Assembly (NCBI GenBank): GCA_020850355.1
Contig: JADZEX010000081.1
Location: 1-64,000 of the forward strand
Origin: Fimbriimonadaceae bacterium
GTDB taxonomy: Bacteria > Armatimonadota > UBA10988
DNA: 64,000 nucleotides
Reading direction: 5' to 3'
A program made the position numbers and the translations under genes. The notes below the pieces were generated by a model. It was given only the letters and a program-made list of their open reading frames with translations, made no database searches and was not told where the DNA came from. This document shows positions 1 to 8,268 of this stretch, one piece after another. Positions within the stretch are counted from its first letter, which is position 1; each line of letters starts with the position of its first letter.

Positions 1-82
1 CCGTAACGGGCGCCCTCTGCCAGGCGCCCGACTGCCGTAACGGGCGCCCTCTGCCAGGCGCCCGACTGCCGTAACGGGCGCC
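1..82. repeat. 34-base tandem repeat with internal hairpin
   Basis: Two identical 34-base units (1-34 and 35-68) are followed by a partial third (69-82). Each full unit holds a perfect 8-base inverted repeat, CGGGCGCC...GGCGCCCG, with an 8-base loop (7-14 and 23-30 in unit 1). The array lies just past the stop codon of the minus-strand gene ending at 90, so it could act as a repeated transcript-end hairpin, though no T-tract follows. It is cut by the window edge, so the copy number is unknown. Confidence 0.85.
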
Positions 83-89
83 TGGTGGT

Positions 90-1178
90 TCAGCGGACCT
101 TGCCGCGGGCGCTGATGCGGAGGGTGTCGACCACCTCTTCGCCGCGCACGGCGGTCATCTCGTCGAACAGGTTGACCACCGGGCAGACGTGCGAGGGGAT
201 CCAGGTCAGGCGGTCGCCGAGCTTGACCGGCGGGGCGCCCTCGCCGCGCCACTCGGCGTGGCCGTGCTCCTCGCTGCACTTCTCCAGCCGCAGGTCGGGG
301 TGCTCGACGCACATCGCCCGGCCCCAGCTCGCGAACTGGTCGTTGAAGAAGGTCTTCGAGCCGCCATCGACGATCACGCGGCGCTCGGCCGGCAGGTCCA
401 CCACCGTGGTGAGCACCCGCAGACCGCAGTCGGCCGCCGTCAGGTCCATGCACTCGACGCACATCATGTCGTAGAACAGGTAGGTGCCCGGCCGCACTTC
501 GGTCACGCCGGGGTAGCTGGCCAGGTCGGCGGCGGTGGGGGTGCCGCCCGGGGCGACCTCGTCGCAGGGCAGCCCGGCGGCTCGCAGCGCCGCGGCGACG
601 TCGACCAGTTGCTGGGCCGCCTGACGGCCGATCGCCTTGACCTCGTCGAAGTTGTGGCCCTTGTGAGCCTGCCCCTCGTGGGTAAACACCCCGATCAGCT
701 CGATCCCCGGGAGCGCGGCGATCCGTTGCGCGTCGGCGACCGCGCGGGCGGCCGTCATGCCGTCGCGGTCGAGGCCGGTGTCGACATTCAGCCGGACCTT
801 CACCGGTGCCCCGCCCAGCGCCGCGCTGAGGATCTCGGCCTGCGCCAGGCTGACCACCGAAACGCGCACCTCGGCCCGCTCTTGCAGCGCGCGTAGCCGC
901 GCCGCCTTGTCGGCGCCCAGCAGCGAGTAGGCGATGAAGAGGTCGGTGCAGCCCGCCTCGTCGGCCATCACCTCGGCCTCGCCGAGCTTGGCGCAAGTCA
1001 GCCCGCAGGCGCCCAGTTCGAGCTGCCACTTCGCCAGGGCCGGGGTCTTGTGGGTCTTGATGTGCGGCCGCAGCCCGACGCCGCCAGCGTCGGCGGCGGA
1101 CTGCATCGCCCGCAGGTTGCGCTCGGTGATGTCGAGGTCGCAGATCAGGCCGGGGGTTTCGAGCTGCGCGATGGTCAT
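90..1178 (-). CDS. D-threonine aldolase / D-serine dehydratase-like PLP enzyme (DSD1 family)
   Basis: This 362-residue protein has the fold-type III (alanine racemase-like) PLP barrel of the DSD1 family. The motif RPHIKTHK near residues 37-44 carries the PLP lysine (about Lys41). A C-terminal His-x-Cys (SHVC, about His330 and Cys332) matches the metal site of D-serine dehydratase and D-threonine aldolase. Family members cleave or deaminate beta-hydroxy D-amino acids; the exact substrate cannot be told from sequence. The ATG overlaps the stop of the upstream amidohydrolase (ATGA, 1175-1178), so the two are probably co-translated. With the D-aminoacylase at 6654-8255 it suggests D-amino-acid use. 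Confidence 0.88.
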   Translation of the reverse strand: MTIAQLETPGLICDLDITERNLRAMQSAADAGGVGLRPHIKTHKTPALAKWQLELGACGLTCAKLGEAEVMADEAGCTDLFIAYSLLGADKAARLRALQERAEVRVSVVSLAQAEILSAALGGAPVKVRLNVDTGLDRDGMTAARAVADAQRIAALPGIELIGVFTHEGQAHKGHNFDEVKAIGRQAAQQLVDVAAALRAAGLPCDEVAPGGTPTAADLASYPGVTEVRPGTYLFYDMMCVECMDLTAADCGLRVLTTVVDLPAERRVIVDGGSKTFFNDQFASWGRAMCVEHPDLRLEKCSEEHGHAEWRGEGAPPVKLGDRLTWIPSHVCPVVNLFDEMTAVRGEEVVDTLRISARGKVR

Positions 1179-2023
1179 GCCTCAATCTCCAGCACCGCCA
1201 GCGCGTCGCGGGCGATGATCGCTTCGAGTTGGTCCAGGTCGACGCGGGGCAGTTTGGTGCCCTCCAGAATGTCGTTCACCGCGCGCGTCCCGGCGGCGGT
1301 GGCGGCCGGCGTGGCGATGGGGTAGTCGCTGCCGAAGAAGCACTTGTGCAGCACCTGGTACTCCTGCGCCAGCCGCAGGATGTTGTAGTACTGCCAGGGC
1401 CGGTACCACAGGCCACTGAGATCGGTGTAGACGTTCGGCTGCTTGCGGATCAGGACGATCGTCTCTTCTTCCCAGGGATGCCCCCAATGCGCGATCCAGA
1501 CCTTCAGGTCGGGAAAGGCCAGGGCGACGTCCTCCAGCAGCTCGGGGTGAGCGTACTTCAGCGGCGCGCGGCGCGGGAAGGTGGTGCCCTGGTGAAACAG
1601 CACCGGCAGCCCGAGCCGTTCGGCGGCCGCCCAGATCCGGAGGCAGCGCTCGTCGAGCGGATGGATGCCCTGGTAGACCGGCGCCATCTTCAGCCCGACC
1701 AGCCCCAGATCGTGTTTGGCGCGCTCCAGCTCGGCGACCGGGTCGGCCCAGTGCGGGTCGACCGAGGCGAAGCCGAACAGTCGGCCGGGGTGCTGCCGGC
1801 AGTAGGCGGCGACGAAGTCGTTGCCCACCGACAGGCCCAGATGCACGCTCTCGAAGGCCAGTACCACCGCCTTGGCGACCTGCGACCCCAGCTCGGCCCA
1901 GTGCTGCTCCGGCGTGCAGGTCATGTCGATGGGCGTCGTGCGCATGAGCTGCGCTTCACGGCAGAACTCGGGCGTCAACTGGCTGTCGGCCAGCCAGACG
2001 TGGGTGTGGCAATCGACGAGCAC
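1175..2023 (-). CDS. Amidohydrolase family protein (amidohydrolase_2 type)
   Basis: This 282-residue TIM-barrel metal hydrolase opens with the metal-binding motif DCHTHVW (His6, His8). A GSDYP motif near the C-terminus supplies the usual catalytic Asp, and HWGHPW in the middle offers further metal ligands. The family includes decarboxylases, lactonases and small-amide hydrolases; the substrate here is unknown. The start is GTG, with GGGAG about 8 bases upstream. It is first in a two-gene operon with the PLP enzyme, overlapping it by 4 bases, so a shared catabolic route is likely but unproven. Confidence 0.82.
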   Translation of the reverse strand: MLVDCHTHVWLADSQLTPEFCREAQLMRTTPIDMTCTPEQHWAELGSQVAKAVVLAFESVHLGLSVGNDFVAAYCRQHPGRLFGFASVDPHWADPVAELERAKHDLGLVGLKMAPVYQGIHPLDERCLRIWAAAERLGLPVLFHQGTTFPRRAPLKYAHPELLEDVALAFPDLKVWIAHWGHPWEEETIVLIRKQPNVYTDLSGLWYRPWQYYNILRLAQEYQVLHKCFFGSDYPIATPAATAAGTRAVNDILEGTKLPRVDLDQLEAIIARDALAVLEIEA

Positions 2024-2041
2024 GGCCCGCTCCCAGGGCGG

Positions 2042-2070
2042 AGGATACCATCCCCGCCGGACCGCCGCAA
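2042..2070 (-). promoter_or_regulatory. Candidate sigma70-like promoter for the amidohydrolase/PLP operon
   Basis: On the minus strand, TTGCGG (2065-2070) is separated by 17 bases from TATCCT (2042-2047). The -10 is about 18 bases ahead of the GTG start, leaving a short leader with the SD. Match quality is moderate, and chance matches are common. Confidence 0.3.
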
Positions 2071-2189
2071 CGCCGCGCCAGCCGCCACGCAGGTTGGCCG
2101 CGCGGCCGCGGCCCGGCTAAAGGCCGACCTCCGACTCGCCGATGTAGGGAGTACGGAGCCGTGCGTCTGACGGCTCCCGAGAACGCGCC

Positions 2190-4214
2190 ATGCGGCCGAC
2201 CATTGCGCTGTGCATGATTGTGAAGAACGAAGAGAGCCAGCTCCCGCGCTGCCTGGCGAGCGTGCAGGGCGTGGTGGACGACATGATCGTCGTCGACACT
2301 GGCTCCACTGACCGCACGGTGGCCATCGCCACGGAGTACGGCGCGCGCGTCGTGGAGCACCCCTGGGACGGCAGTTTCAGCTCCGCGCGGAACGTCTCGC
2401 TGGACCAGGCCACGGCCGACTGGGTGCTGATCCTGGACGCCGACGAGTGCCTCGCGGACGGCTCCGCGTTGCTGCGGGGGGTGGCCACGGCGCCGGCCGA
2501 GTTCGAGGCCTTCATCCTGCCGCTGGTCAACTTCGTCGGCGAGCGGGCCAATGAGGAAGCGGTCACCGCGCCGGGTGTGCGGCTGTTTCGCAACCGGCCG
2601 GAGTACCGCTACTCGCGGGCCCTGCACGAGCAGATCATGCTGTCGATCCAGGCCGCCCGGCCGGACGCCGGAGTCGGCTACCTCGACGCGCCGATCGAGC
2701 ACTACGGCTACCTCAACGGCCTGGTCACCGACAAGGACAAGATCCGCCGCAACCTGGCGCTGGCCAGCGAGGAGGTGCGGCGCTACCCGCGGGACGCCTT
2801 TTCCTGGTACAACCTCGGTCAGGAGCACTTCCGGCTGGGCGAGTGGGACCAGGCCATCAACGCCTACCAGACGGGCTTCCCATACCTCCAGTCGCTGGCC
2901 GCCGGGTTCGCTCCGGCCCTGATCAAGCACCTCTGTGTCTGTCTGCTCAACTGCAACCGCAACGCCGAGGCGGTCGAGGTGATCGACGACGCGGTGCAGG
3001 TCTACGAGGCCTTCACCGACCTCTACGTGCTGCGCGGCCTGGCCCGCTTGCAGGATGGCGATCCCGAGGCGGCCCTGGCCGAGTTCCGACTGGCGTTGGC
3101 GAAGGGTGAAGTCGGCGGCGGCTTCTTCATCAGCGACGAGGGGGTCGGCAGCTACAAAGCCCTGTGGTGGATCGGCGCCTGTGAGCTGCAGCTCGGCCAC
3201 CTCGCCGCGGCCGAGGCCGCCTACGCCGCCAGCCTGCACGACCTTGCGGCGCGGCACCGCTATCTGACGATGCCGCTGAGCGGTCTGCTGCAGGTCTGGG
3301 GCCTGCAGAAGCTCGACGAGGCGACGCAGTTGCGGCGGTTGGGCCAGGTCCTCGAGCTCAGCGATCCACGCTGGCGGCAGCTCGCGGCGCGGCTCCTGCT
3401 GGAGCAGAACCGCCTGACGGCGGCCGAGGAGCTGCTCCAAGAGACCACCACCTGGGAGCCCGCCACGTTGCTGGCGCTCGGCGTGGCGCAGCTCCGGCAC
3501 GGCCACGCCGCCGCGGCGTTGCAGGCCTGGGACGCGGTGCCGGCGACGGCCCTCGAGCGGCTGACCGCCGACTGGCACCGGCTGCTGGCGCTCGGCGTGA
3601 CCGGCGACGTCGCGGGGGCCGCCGAGCTGCTGGAGACCCGCTTGGCGGCTCACGGCGAAAGCGAGCTGGTGACGCTCTACCGCGCCGTCGTGCGGCTCTG
3701 GCAGGGCGCTCCCGAGCCGGCCCGGCCGCCGGTCTTCGAGCGCGGCACCGAGCGGCTGCGGGCCCACCTTTGCGGCGTGCTGGAACTGCTGCTGGCGGCC
3801 GAGGCGTACGAGGTCTTCGAGCAGACCTGCCCGGCGCTCGGCTGGCTGGGCTGCAGCCCGGCGCAACAGGCCGGCGTGTTGGGCCGCCTGTACTACGCCG
3901 CCGGCCTCAGCGAGCCGGCCTTCGAAACGCTGGTGCTGGCGATTGAGGGCGGCGAGACCGACAGCGAGCACCTCCGACTGCTCGGCTTGCTGTGCCTGCG
4001 GCGGGGGCAGTACGCCGAGGCCGAGGGGCTGCTGGGCGAAGTGCTGCGCCGGCAGCGTGCGGCGGGCCTGCCGCTCGGGCGGCAGAACACGACCTTGCTG
4101 GGTTTCCTGTCGGCGCTCTCGGCGCAGGGCAAGAACGACGAGGCAGAACCACTGTGGCAACAGCTCTTGGCAGACGAGCCGGCGAGCCCGGCCTGCAGCG
4201 CGAGCATCGCTTGA
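2190..4214 (+). CDS. Family 2 glycosyltransferase with C-terminal TPR repeats
   Basis: The N-terminal ~230 residues form a GT-A fold glycosyltransferase of family 2. They begin LCMIVKNEE, followed by VVDTGSTDRT and the metal-binding segment ILDADE. Helical tetratricopeptide-like repeats fill most of the remaining ~440 residues, a layout known from SunS-like and flagellin-modifying glycosyltransferases that act on proteins. No signal peptide or membrane segment is seen, so it is cytoplasmic. Its stop overlaps the TTG start of the next gene, and fliD follows. Modification of a flagellar or surface protein is a reasonable inference; the donor sugar is unknown. Confidence 0.87.
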   Translation: MRPTIALCMIVKNEESQLPRCLASVQGVVDDMIVVDTGSTDRTVAIATEYGARVVEHPWDGSFSSARNVSLDQATADWVLILDADECLADGSALLRGVATAPAEFEAFILPLVNFVGERANEEAVTAPGVRLFRNRPEYRYSRALHEQIMLSIQAARPDAGVGYLDAPIEHYGYLNGLVTDKDKIRRNLALASEEVRRYPRDAFSWYNLGQEHFRLGEWDQAINAYQTGFPYLQSLAAGFAPALIKHLCVCLLNCNRNAEAVEVIDDAVQVYEAFTDLYVLRGLARLQDGDPEAALAEFRLALAKGEVGGGFFISDEGVGSYKALWWIGACELQLGHLAAAEAAYAASLHDLAARHRYLTMPLSGLLQVWGLQKLDEATQLRRLGQVLELSDPRWRQLAARLLLEQNRLTAAEELLQETTTWEPATLLALGVAQLRHGHAAAALQAWDAVPATALERLTADWHRLLALGVTGDVAGAAELLETRLAAHGESELVTLYRAVVRLWQGAPEPARPPVFERGTERLRAHLCGVLELLLAAEAYEVFEQTCPALGWLGCSPAQQAGVLGRLYYAAGLSEPAFETLVLAIEGGETDSEHLRLLGLLCLRRGQYAEAEGLLGEVLRRQRAAGLPLGRQNTTLLGFLSALSAQGKNDEAEPLWQQLLADEPASPACSASIA

Positions 4215-4726
4215 GCGGCTATCTGACGGTCCGCGAGACGGCAGAAGTGCTCAACATGCACTTCATGTCGGTCTACAAGCTGGTCCAGTCAGGTGAGCTG
4301 CCGGCGCTGAAGATTGGGAGTCGCTGGAAGATCGACCCGGGGCAGCTCGACGACTGGATTGCCCGCCGCCGCGGGATCCAGCGCGAGTGGCTGCTGGTCG
4401 GTGGCGGCGAACGGCTGCTGGCGGCGGTCGAGCACAGTGTCGGACCGGCTGCCGCGGTCCACCAGGTGCCCTTCGGCGCGGTCGGCGTGGCTCTCAGTGA
4501 CTCGCCCGACGTCGTGCTGATCGATGCCACCGGCGACGGCCACGCGGCCCTCGCCGCGCTCGATGTCTGTCGGTCCCAGGAGCCACCCCCGCTGGCGGTG
4601 CTGCTGGTCGACCAGCCGTCGCCGGCGCTGGTCGACGCAGCGTTGGCGCATGGTCTGACGACCCTGATGCCGGCCCCGGCCTGCGAGCAGTGGGTGGCTC
4701 AGGTCGAGGCGGTTCTGAGCGATTGA
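4211..4726 (+). CDS. Excisionase-type helix-turn-helix protein with degenerate receiver domain
   Basis: This 171-residue protein starts at TTG 4211, overlapping the preceding TGA; no ATG or GTG fits. Residues 3-52 match the helix-turn-helix_17/excisionase pattern (YLTVRETAEVLNM, then LPALKIGSRWKI). Residues ~60-170 have receiver-like alternation: VVLID with Asp105 where the phosphoacceptor sits, then LAVLLV. The acidic pair of strand 1 is replaced by VGGG and the conserved Lys of strand 5 is absent (TLMPAP), so phosphorylation is doubtful. It is probably a DNA-binding regulator. No phage genes surround it, so a true excisionase role is unlikely. Confidence 0.75.
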   Translation: MSGYLTVRETAEVLNMHFMSVYKLVQSGELPALKIGSRWKIDPGQLDDWIARRRGIQREWLLVGGGERLLAAVEHSVGPAAAVHQVPFGAVGVALSDSPDVVLIDATGDGHAALAALDVCRSQEPPPLAVLLVDQPSPALVDAALAHGLTTLMPAPACEQWVAQVEAVLSD

Positions 4727-4768
4727 CGGGCGTCGGCGCGGCTGCCCGCGCCGGCCGAGGAGACGACC

Positions 4769-6601
4769 ATGGGGTTCAGCCTCAGCGGCCTCAACAGCAC
4801 CGGGATCGACTTCAGCGCCCTGGCTGATGCCCTGATCCAGATCGAGCGCGCCCCGATCGACGCGCTGGAGCTGAAGAAGGAACAGGCCAGCAGCCGCAAG
4901 TCGATGCTCAACGAGGTCTCGGCGGCGCTGAAGAGCCTGAAGACTTCCGCCGAGGCGCTCGCCAAGCCGAAGAGCCTGAGCTTCGTGAAGGCCACCAGCC
5001 AGGATGCCGACCTGCTCGGGATCAGCGCCACCAACGACGCGGCGCTCGGCACCTGGCAGGTCACGGTGCAACAGCTCGCCAGCTCGACCCGCGTCACCAG
5101 CGGCTTTGCGACCCAACTCGGGATCTCCGCGGCGGCCAACCTGAACGCCAACCTGGGCACCGCGGCGGCCAACCTCGGCGGCGGGTTGACCGACGGCTAC
5201 GTCACCATCAACGGCCACCAGATCGACATCAACATCGACACCGCCGACCCCAACAACGCCGCCACCAATGACACGCTGCAGGAGGTGATCGACCGCATCA
5301 ACGGCGAGCTTGGCGCTGGCTTCGCGCGCTACGATGCAGCGACCGACAAGCTGGTCTTCACCTCCAGCTCGGCAAGCACCGTCGGCGCGCCCGGAGACAC
5401 CAGCAACTTCCTGGCCAAAGTCGGGCTGCTGGCCTCGCCCGAGACCATCAACGGCAGCGACCACGAGCGTTGGACGACCCACCGCCTGGGCCGCGTCAAC
5501 CCCAGCGCCAAGCTCAGCGAGAGCTCGCTGGCCACCGCCCTTGGCGCCAGCGGCAAGTTCGAGATCAACGGCACCGAGGTCACTTGGGACGCCGCCACCG
5601 ACAGCCTCAACGACGTGCTCAGCCGCATCAACAGCAAGGTCTCCAGCGTCGTGGCGACCTACGACGCGCAGACCGACAAGGTGGTCCTGACCTCCCGCGA
5701 GACCGGCAGTCTGGGCATCACGCGCGAAGACACCGGCAGCAACTTCCTGGCGGCCATCGGCCTGCGCGACAACGCCGGCGAGTCCCAGGCGGCCGCCAGC
5801 CTGGGGCAGAATGCCAAACTCAGCATCCCCGGTTTCAACAACGGGCAGCCCATCTACTCGACCTCGAACACCGTCACCGACGCCATTCCCGGGGTCAGCC
5901 TGACCCTCAAGCAGGCCGACCTGGTGAACCCCATCGAGGTCAGCACGGCCCGCGACACCAGCGACCTGAAGACCAAGCTGCGCGACTTTGTGACCAGGTA
6001 CAACGAGGCCACCAACCTGATTCAGACCCGCCTCAACGAAGAGCCCCTGGAGAACGCCAGCAGCGTCACCACCCGCCGCGTCGGCCTGCTGCGGGGCGAC
6101 TCGATGCTCGCCCGGATGCGCTCACAGATGGCGCAGGCGGTCACCAACACGCTGCAAGACCTGCCGACCGACTTCAACCGACTGGGCAACCTTGGGGTGA
6201 CCATCCAGAAGGACGGCAGCCTGTCGTTCGACGAGACGAAGTTCGACGAGAAGATCAAGACCGACTTCGAGCAGTCCTACGACGTCCTGTTCGCCGACGA
6301 CGACGGCGACGGCAGCATCGACGACGGCGAGGGCGGCATGGTGCCGCGTCTGGTCGAGGCCCTGGACCTGCTGATCGACACCGACTCCAAGAACTACAAC
6401 GGCACCTCGGTCCCGCTGGGCGACATCGCGCGGCGCAACTGGACCTACGACCAGAACGTCAAGTCGTACAACCTGCGGATCGACGAACTGGAGCGCCAGC
6501 TCGAAGTGCGTGAGGCCGGCCTCCGCGCCAAGTTCCTGGCGGCCGAACGAGCCATCAACCAGCTCAGCAGCAACGCGGGCAGTCTGATCGGCACCGGATA
6601 G
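4769..6601 (+). CDS. fliD: Flagellar hook-associated protein 2 (filament cap) FliD
   Basis: This 610-residue protein has the FliD N-terminal domain (GIDFSALADALIQIERAPIDALE, in two conserved blocks) and a C-terminal coiled-coil domain ending in a helix rich in E, R and L. Two hook-IN-type repeats occupy the middle (around GHQIDINI and GTEVTWD; each followed by a D/RIN segment and a TDKLV/TDKVV strand). FliD caps the filament and guides flagellin polymerisation outside the cell. Residues 510-521 form a textbook EF-hand calcium loop. GAGGAG precedes the ATG. It follows a glycosyltransferase and a regulator on the same strand; no other flagellar gene is in the window. Confidence 0.93.
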   Translation: MGFSLSGLNSTGIDFSALADALIQIERAPIDALELKKEQASSRKSMLNEVSAALKSLKTSAEALAKPKSLSFVKATSQDADLLGISATNDAALGTWQVTVQQLASSTRVTSGFATQLGISAAANLNANLGTAAANLGGGLTDGYVTINGHQIDINIDTADPNNAATNDTLQEVIDRINGELGAGFARYDAATDKLVFTSSSASTVGAPGDTSNFLAKVGLLASPETINGSDHERWTTHRLGRVNPSAKLSESSLATALGASGKFEINGTEVTWDAATDSLNDVLSRINSKVSSVVATYDAQTDKVVLTSRETGSLGITREDTGSNFLAAIGLRDNAGESQAAASLGQNAKLSIPGFNNGQPIYSTSNTVTDAIPGVSLTLKQADLVNPIEVSTARDTSDLKTKLRDFVTRYNEATNLIQTRLNEEPLENASSVTTRRVGLLRGDSMLARMRSQMAQAVTNTLQDLPTDFNRLGNLGVTIQKDGSLSFDETKFDEKIKTDFEQSYDVLFADDDGDGSIDDGEGGMVPRLVEALDLLIDTDSKNYNGTSVPLGDIARRNWTYDQNVKSYNLRIDELERQLEVREAGLRAKFLAAERAINQLSSNAGSLIGTG

Positions 6602-6653
6602 CCGCTCCGGGCCGGCCCGGTGGGGCGCTGCGCTGGCCGCGACGCGGCGGTGC

Positions 6654-8255
6654 TCAGGCGGCCGGGCGGCCGCGGCGGAGGGCGCGGCCGGCCAGCACGC
6701 CGGTGTGCTCGCCCTGATCCTTGACCACCTGCCCGTTGACAATCACGTAGGGCAGGCCGGTCGGGTACTGGCGGGGCGACTCGAAGGTCGCCGTATCGGC
6801 GATCGTCGCGGGGTCGAACAGGGCCAGGTCGGCGGCGAAGCCGGCTTGGAGCAGGCCGCGGTCGACCAGGCCGAGGCGCGCTGCCGGGCCGCCGGTCATC
6901 TTGCGGACGCAGGTGGGCCAGTCGAGGATGCCGAGTTCGCGGACGTAGCGGCCGAGGTAACGGGGGAAGGTGCCGTAGACCCGCGGGTGCGGCCGGTCGC
7001 CGACCAGGATACCGTCGCTGCCGATCAGGTGGGCCGGGTGCCGCATGATGTGCTGCACCGCGTGTTCGTGACCGAAGAACGAGACGATGTTGACCTGGCC
7101 GTCGTTGTCGATCAGCAGGCGCCGGGCGACCTCCCACGGGCTGCGGCCGAGCTGGCGGCCGAGTTCGTCGAAGCGGGTGCCCAGGCGACTGGCCCAGTCG
7201 GGATGCCGGGCCGCGGCCAACTGCAGCCGGGACCAGTCGATCGGCACGCCGTGGGTGCCGTCGCAGCCGGTCTCTTCGATCTCGTGCCGCAGCCGCTCGG
7301 CGGCCTCAGGGTCGCGCAGCAGTTGGACCACCGCGGCGCGGCCCTGCCCCTGCGCCCAGCCTGGGAAGAGGCCGATCAGGTAGGTCGAGCCGGCGATGTA
7401 GGGGTAGCTGTCGCAAGTCACGTCGAGGCCGGCGGCGCGCGCGTCGTCAATCAGAGCGGTGTACCAGACGTGGTTGTCCTTGTTGCAGTCGAAGACCACC
7501 TGGTGGTGCGTCAGGTGCAGCGCGATGCCGGCTTCGCGGGCGATCTGCAGCGCCTCTTCGGTGGCCGCCACGACGCCGGTGCCGTAGCTGCGCAAGTGCG
7601 GCATGAACGACACGCCGTACGGCGCCGCGGCGCGGCAGAGGGCAACCAGCTCGGCGGTGTCGCCCCAGACGCAGGGCGCATAGGTCAGCCCAGTGCTGAA
7701 CCCAACCGCGCCATCGCGCATGCCCTGGTCGACCAGTTCCTGCATCGCCGCCAGCTCGCTGGCGTTGGCCTGGCGGTCGCTGACGCCGAGGACGCTGACC
7801 CGCACCGGGCCGTGGGGCAGCAGGTAGGCGACGTTGACGGCGACCTGACGGTCGAAGCGGTTGAGGAAGTCGTCGACGCTGCGCCAGGAGTAGTCGAGGT
7901 CGGGCTTGCCATTGAGCGCCGCGACGGTCTCGACGAAGTAGTCCAGCGCGGCGGCCGTGACGGGGGCGTAGCTCAGGCCGTCCTGGCCAATCACGTCGGT
8001 GGTGACGCCCTGCATCACTTTCGGCTCATGCCGCGGGTTGGCCAGCAGTTGCAGGTCGCTGTGGGTGTGCAGGTCGATGAAGCCCGGGCAGACGAACAGC
8101 CCCGTGGCATCGATCACGCGGTGGGCGCGACCCACCGCGGGGCGCCCAACCGCGACGATCCGGCCGTCGCGGATGGCGACGTCGCCGTAGAACCAGGGAT
8201 TGCCCGTGCCATCGAGAATCCGGCCGCCCCGGATCAGGAGGTCGATCTCGGCCAC
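6654..8255 (-). CDS. N-acyl-D-amino-acid deacylase (D-aminoacylase)
   Basis: This 533-residue protein belongs to the amidohydrolase superfamily, D-aminoacylase branch. It has the N-terminal beta-sandwich start (LLIRGGRILDGTG), the metal motif FIDLHTHSD, and GVTTDVIGQDGLS as in D-aminoacylases. A later catalytic Asp (IGSDGI) and the terminal sandwich (ADLALFDP) complete the family layout. It removes acyl groups from N-acyl-D-amino acids, probably in the cytoplasm since no signal peptide is seen. The start is GTG, with GAGAGG upstream. It is last in the operon after the sulfatase, 13 bases downstream. Confidence 0.9.
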   Translation of the reverse strand: MAEIDLLIRGGRILDGTGNPWFYGDVAIRDGRIVAVGRPAVGRAHRVIDATGLFVCPGFIDLHTHSDLQLLANPRHEPKVMQGVTTDVIGQDGLSYAPVTAAALDYFVETVAALNGKPDLDYSWRSVDDFLNRFDRQVAVNVAYLLPHGPVRVSVLGVSDRQANASELAAMQELVDQGMRDGAVGFSTGLTYAPCVWGDTAELVALCRAAAPYGVSFMPHLRSYGTGVVAATEEALQIAREAGIALHLTHHQVVFDCNKDNHVWYTALIDDARAAGLDVTCDSYPYIAGSTYLIGLFPGWAQGQGRAAVVQLLRDPEAAERLRHEIEETGCDGTHGVPIDWSRLQLAAARHPDWASRLGTRFDELGRQLGRSPWEVARRLLIDNDGQVNIVSFFGHEHAVQHIMRHPAHLIGSDGILVGDRPHPRVYGTFPRYLGRYVRELGILDWPTCVRKMTGGPAARLGLVDRGLLQAGFAADLALFDPATIADTATFESPRQYPTGLPYVIVNGQVVKDQGEHTGVLAGRALRRGRPAA

Positions 8256-8268
8256 CGCTGCTGCCTCT

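Noticed and set aside
1-82. CRISPR array
   Set aside because: Units abut with no unique spacers and each is a hairpin, so it is a simple tandem repeat.
4211-4726. Prophage or integrated element with an excisionase
   Set aside because: No integrase, phage gene or attachment repeat is nearby, and the gene overlaps a glycosyltransferase and precedes fliD.
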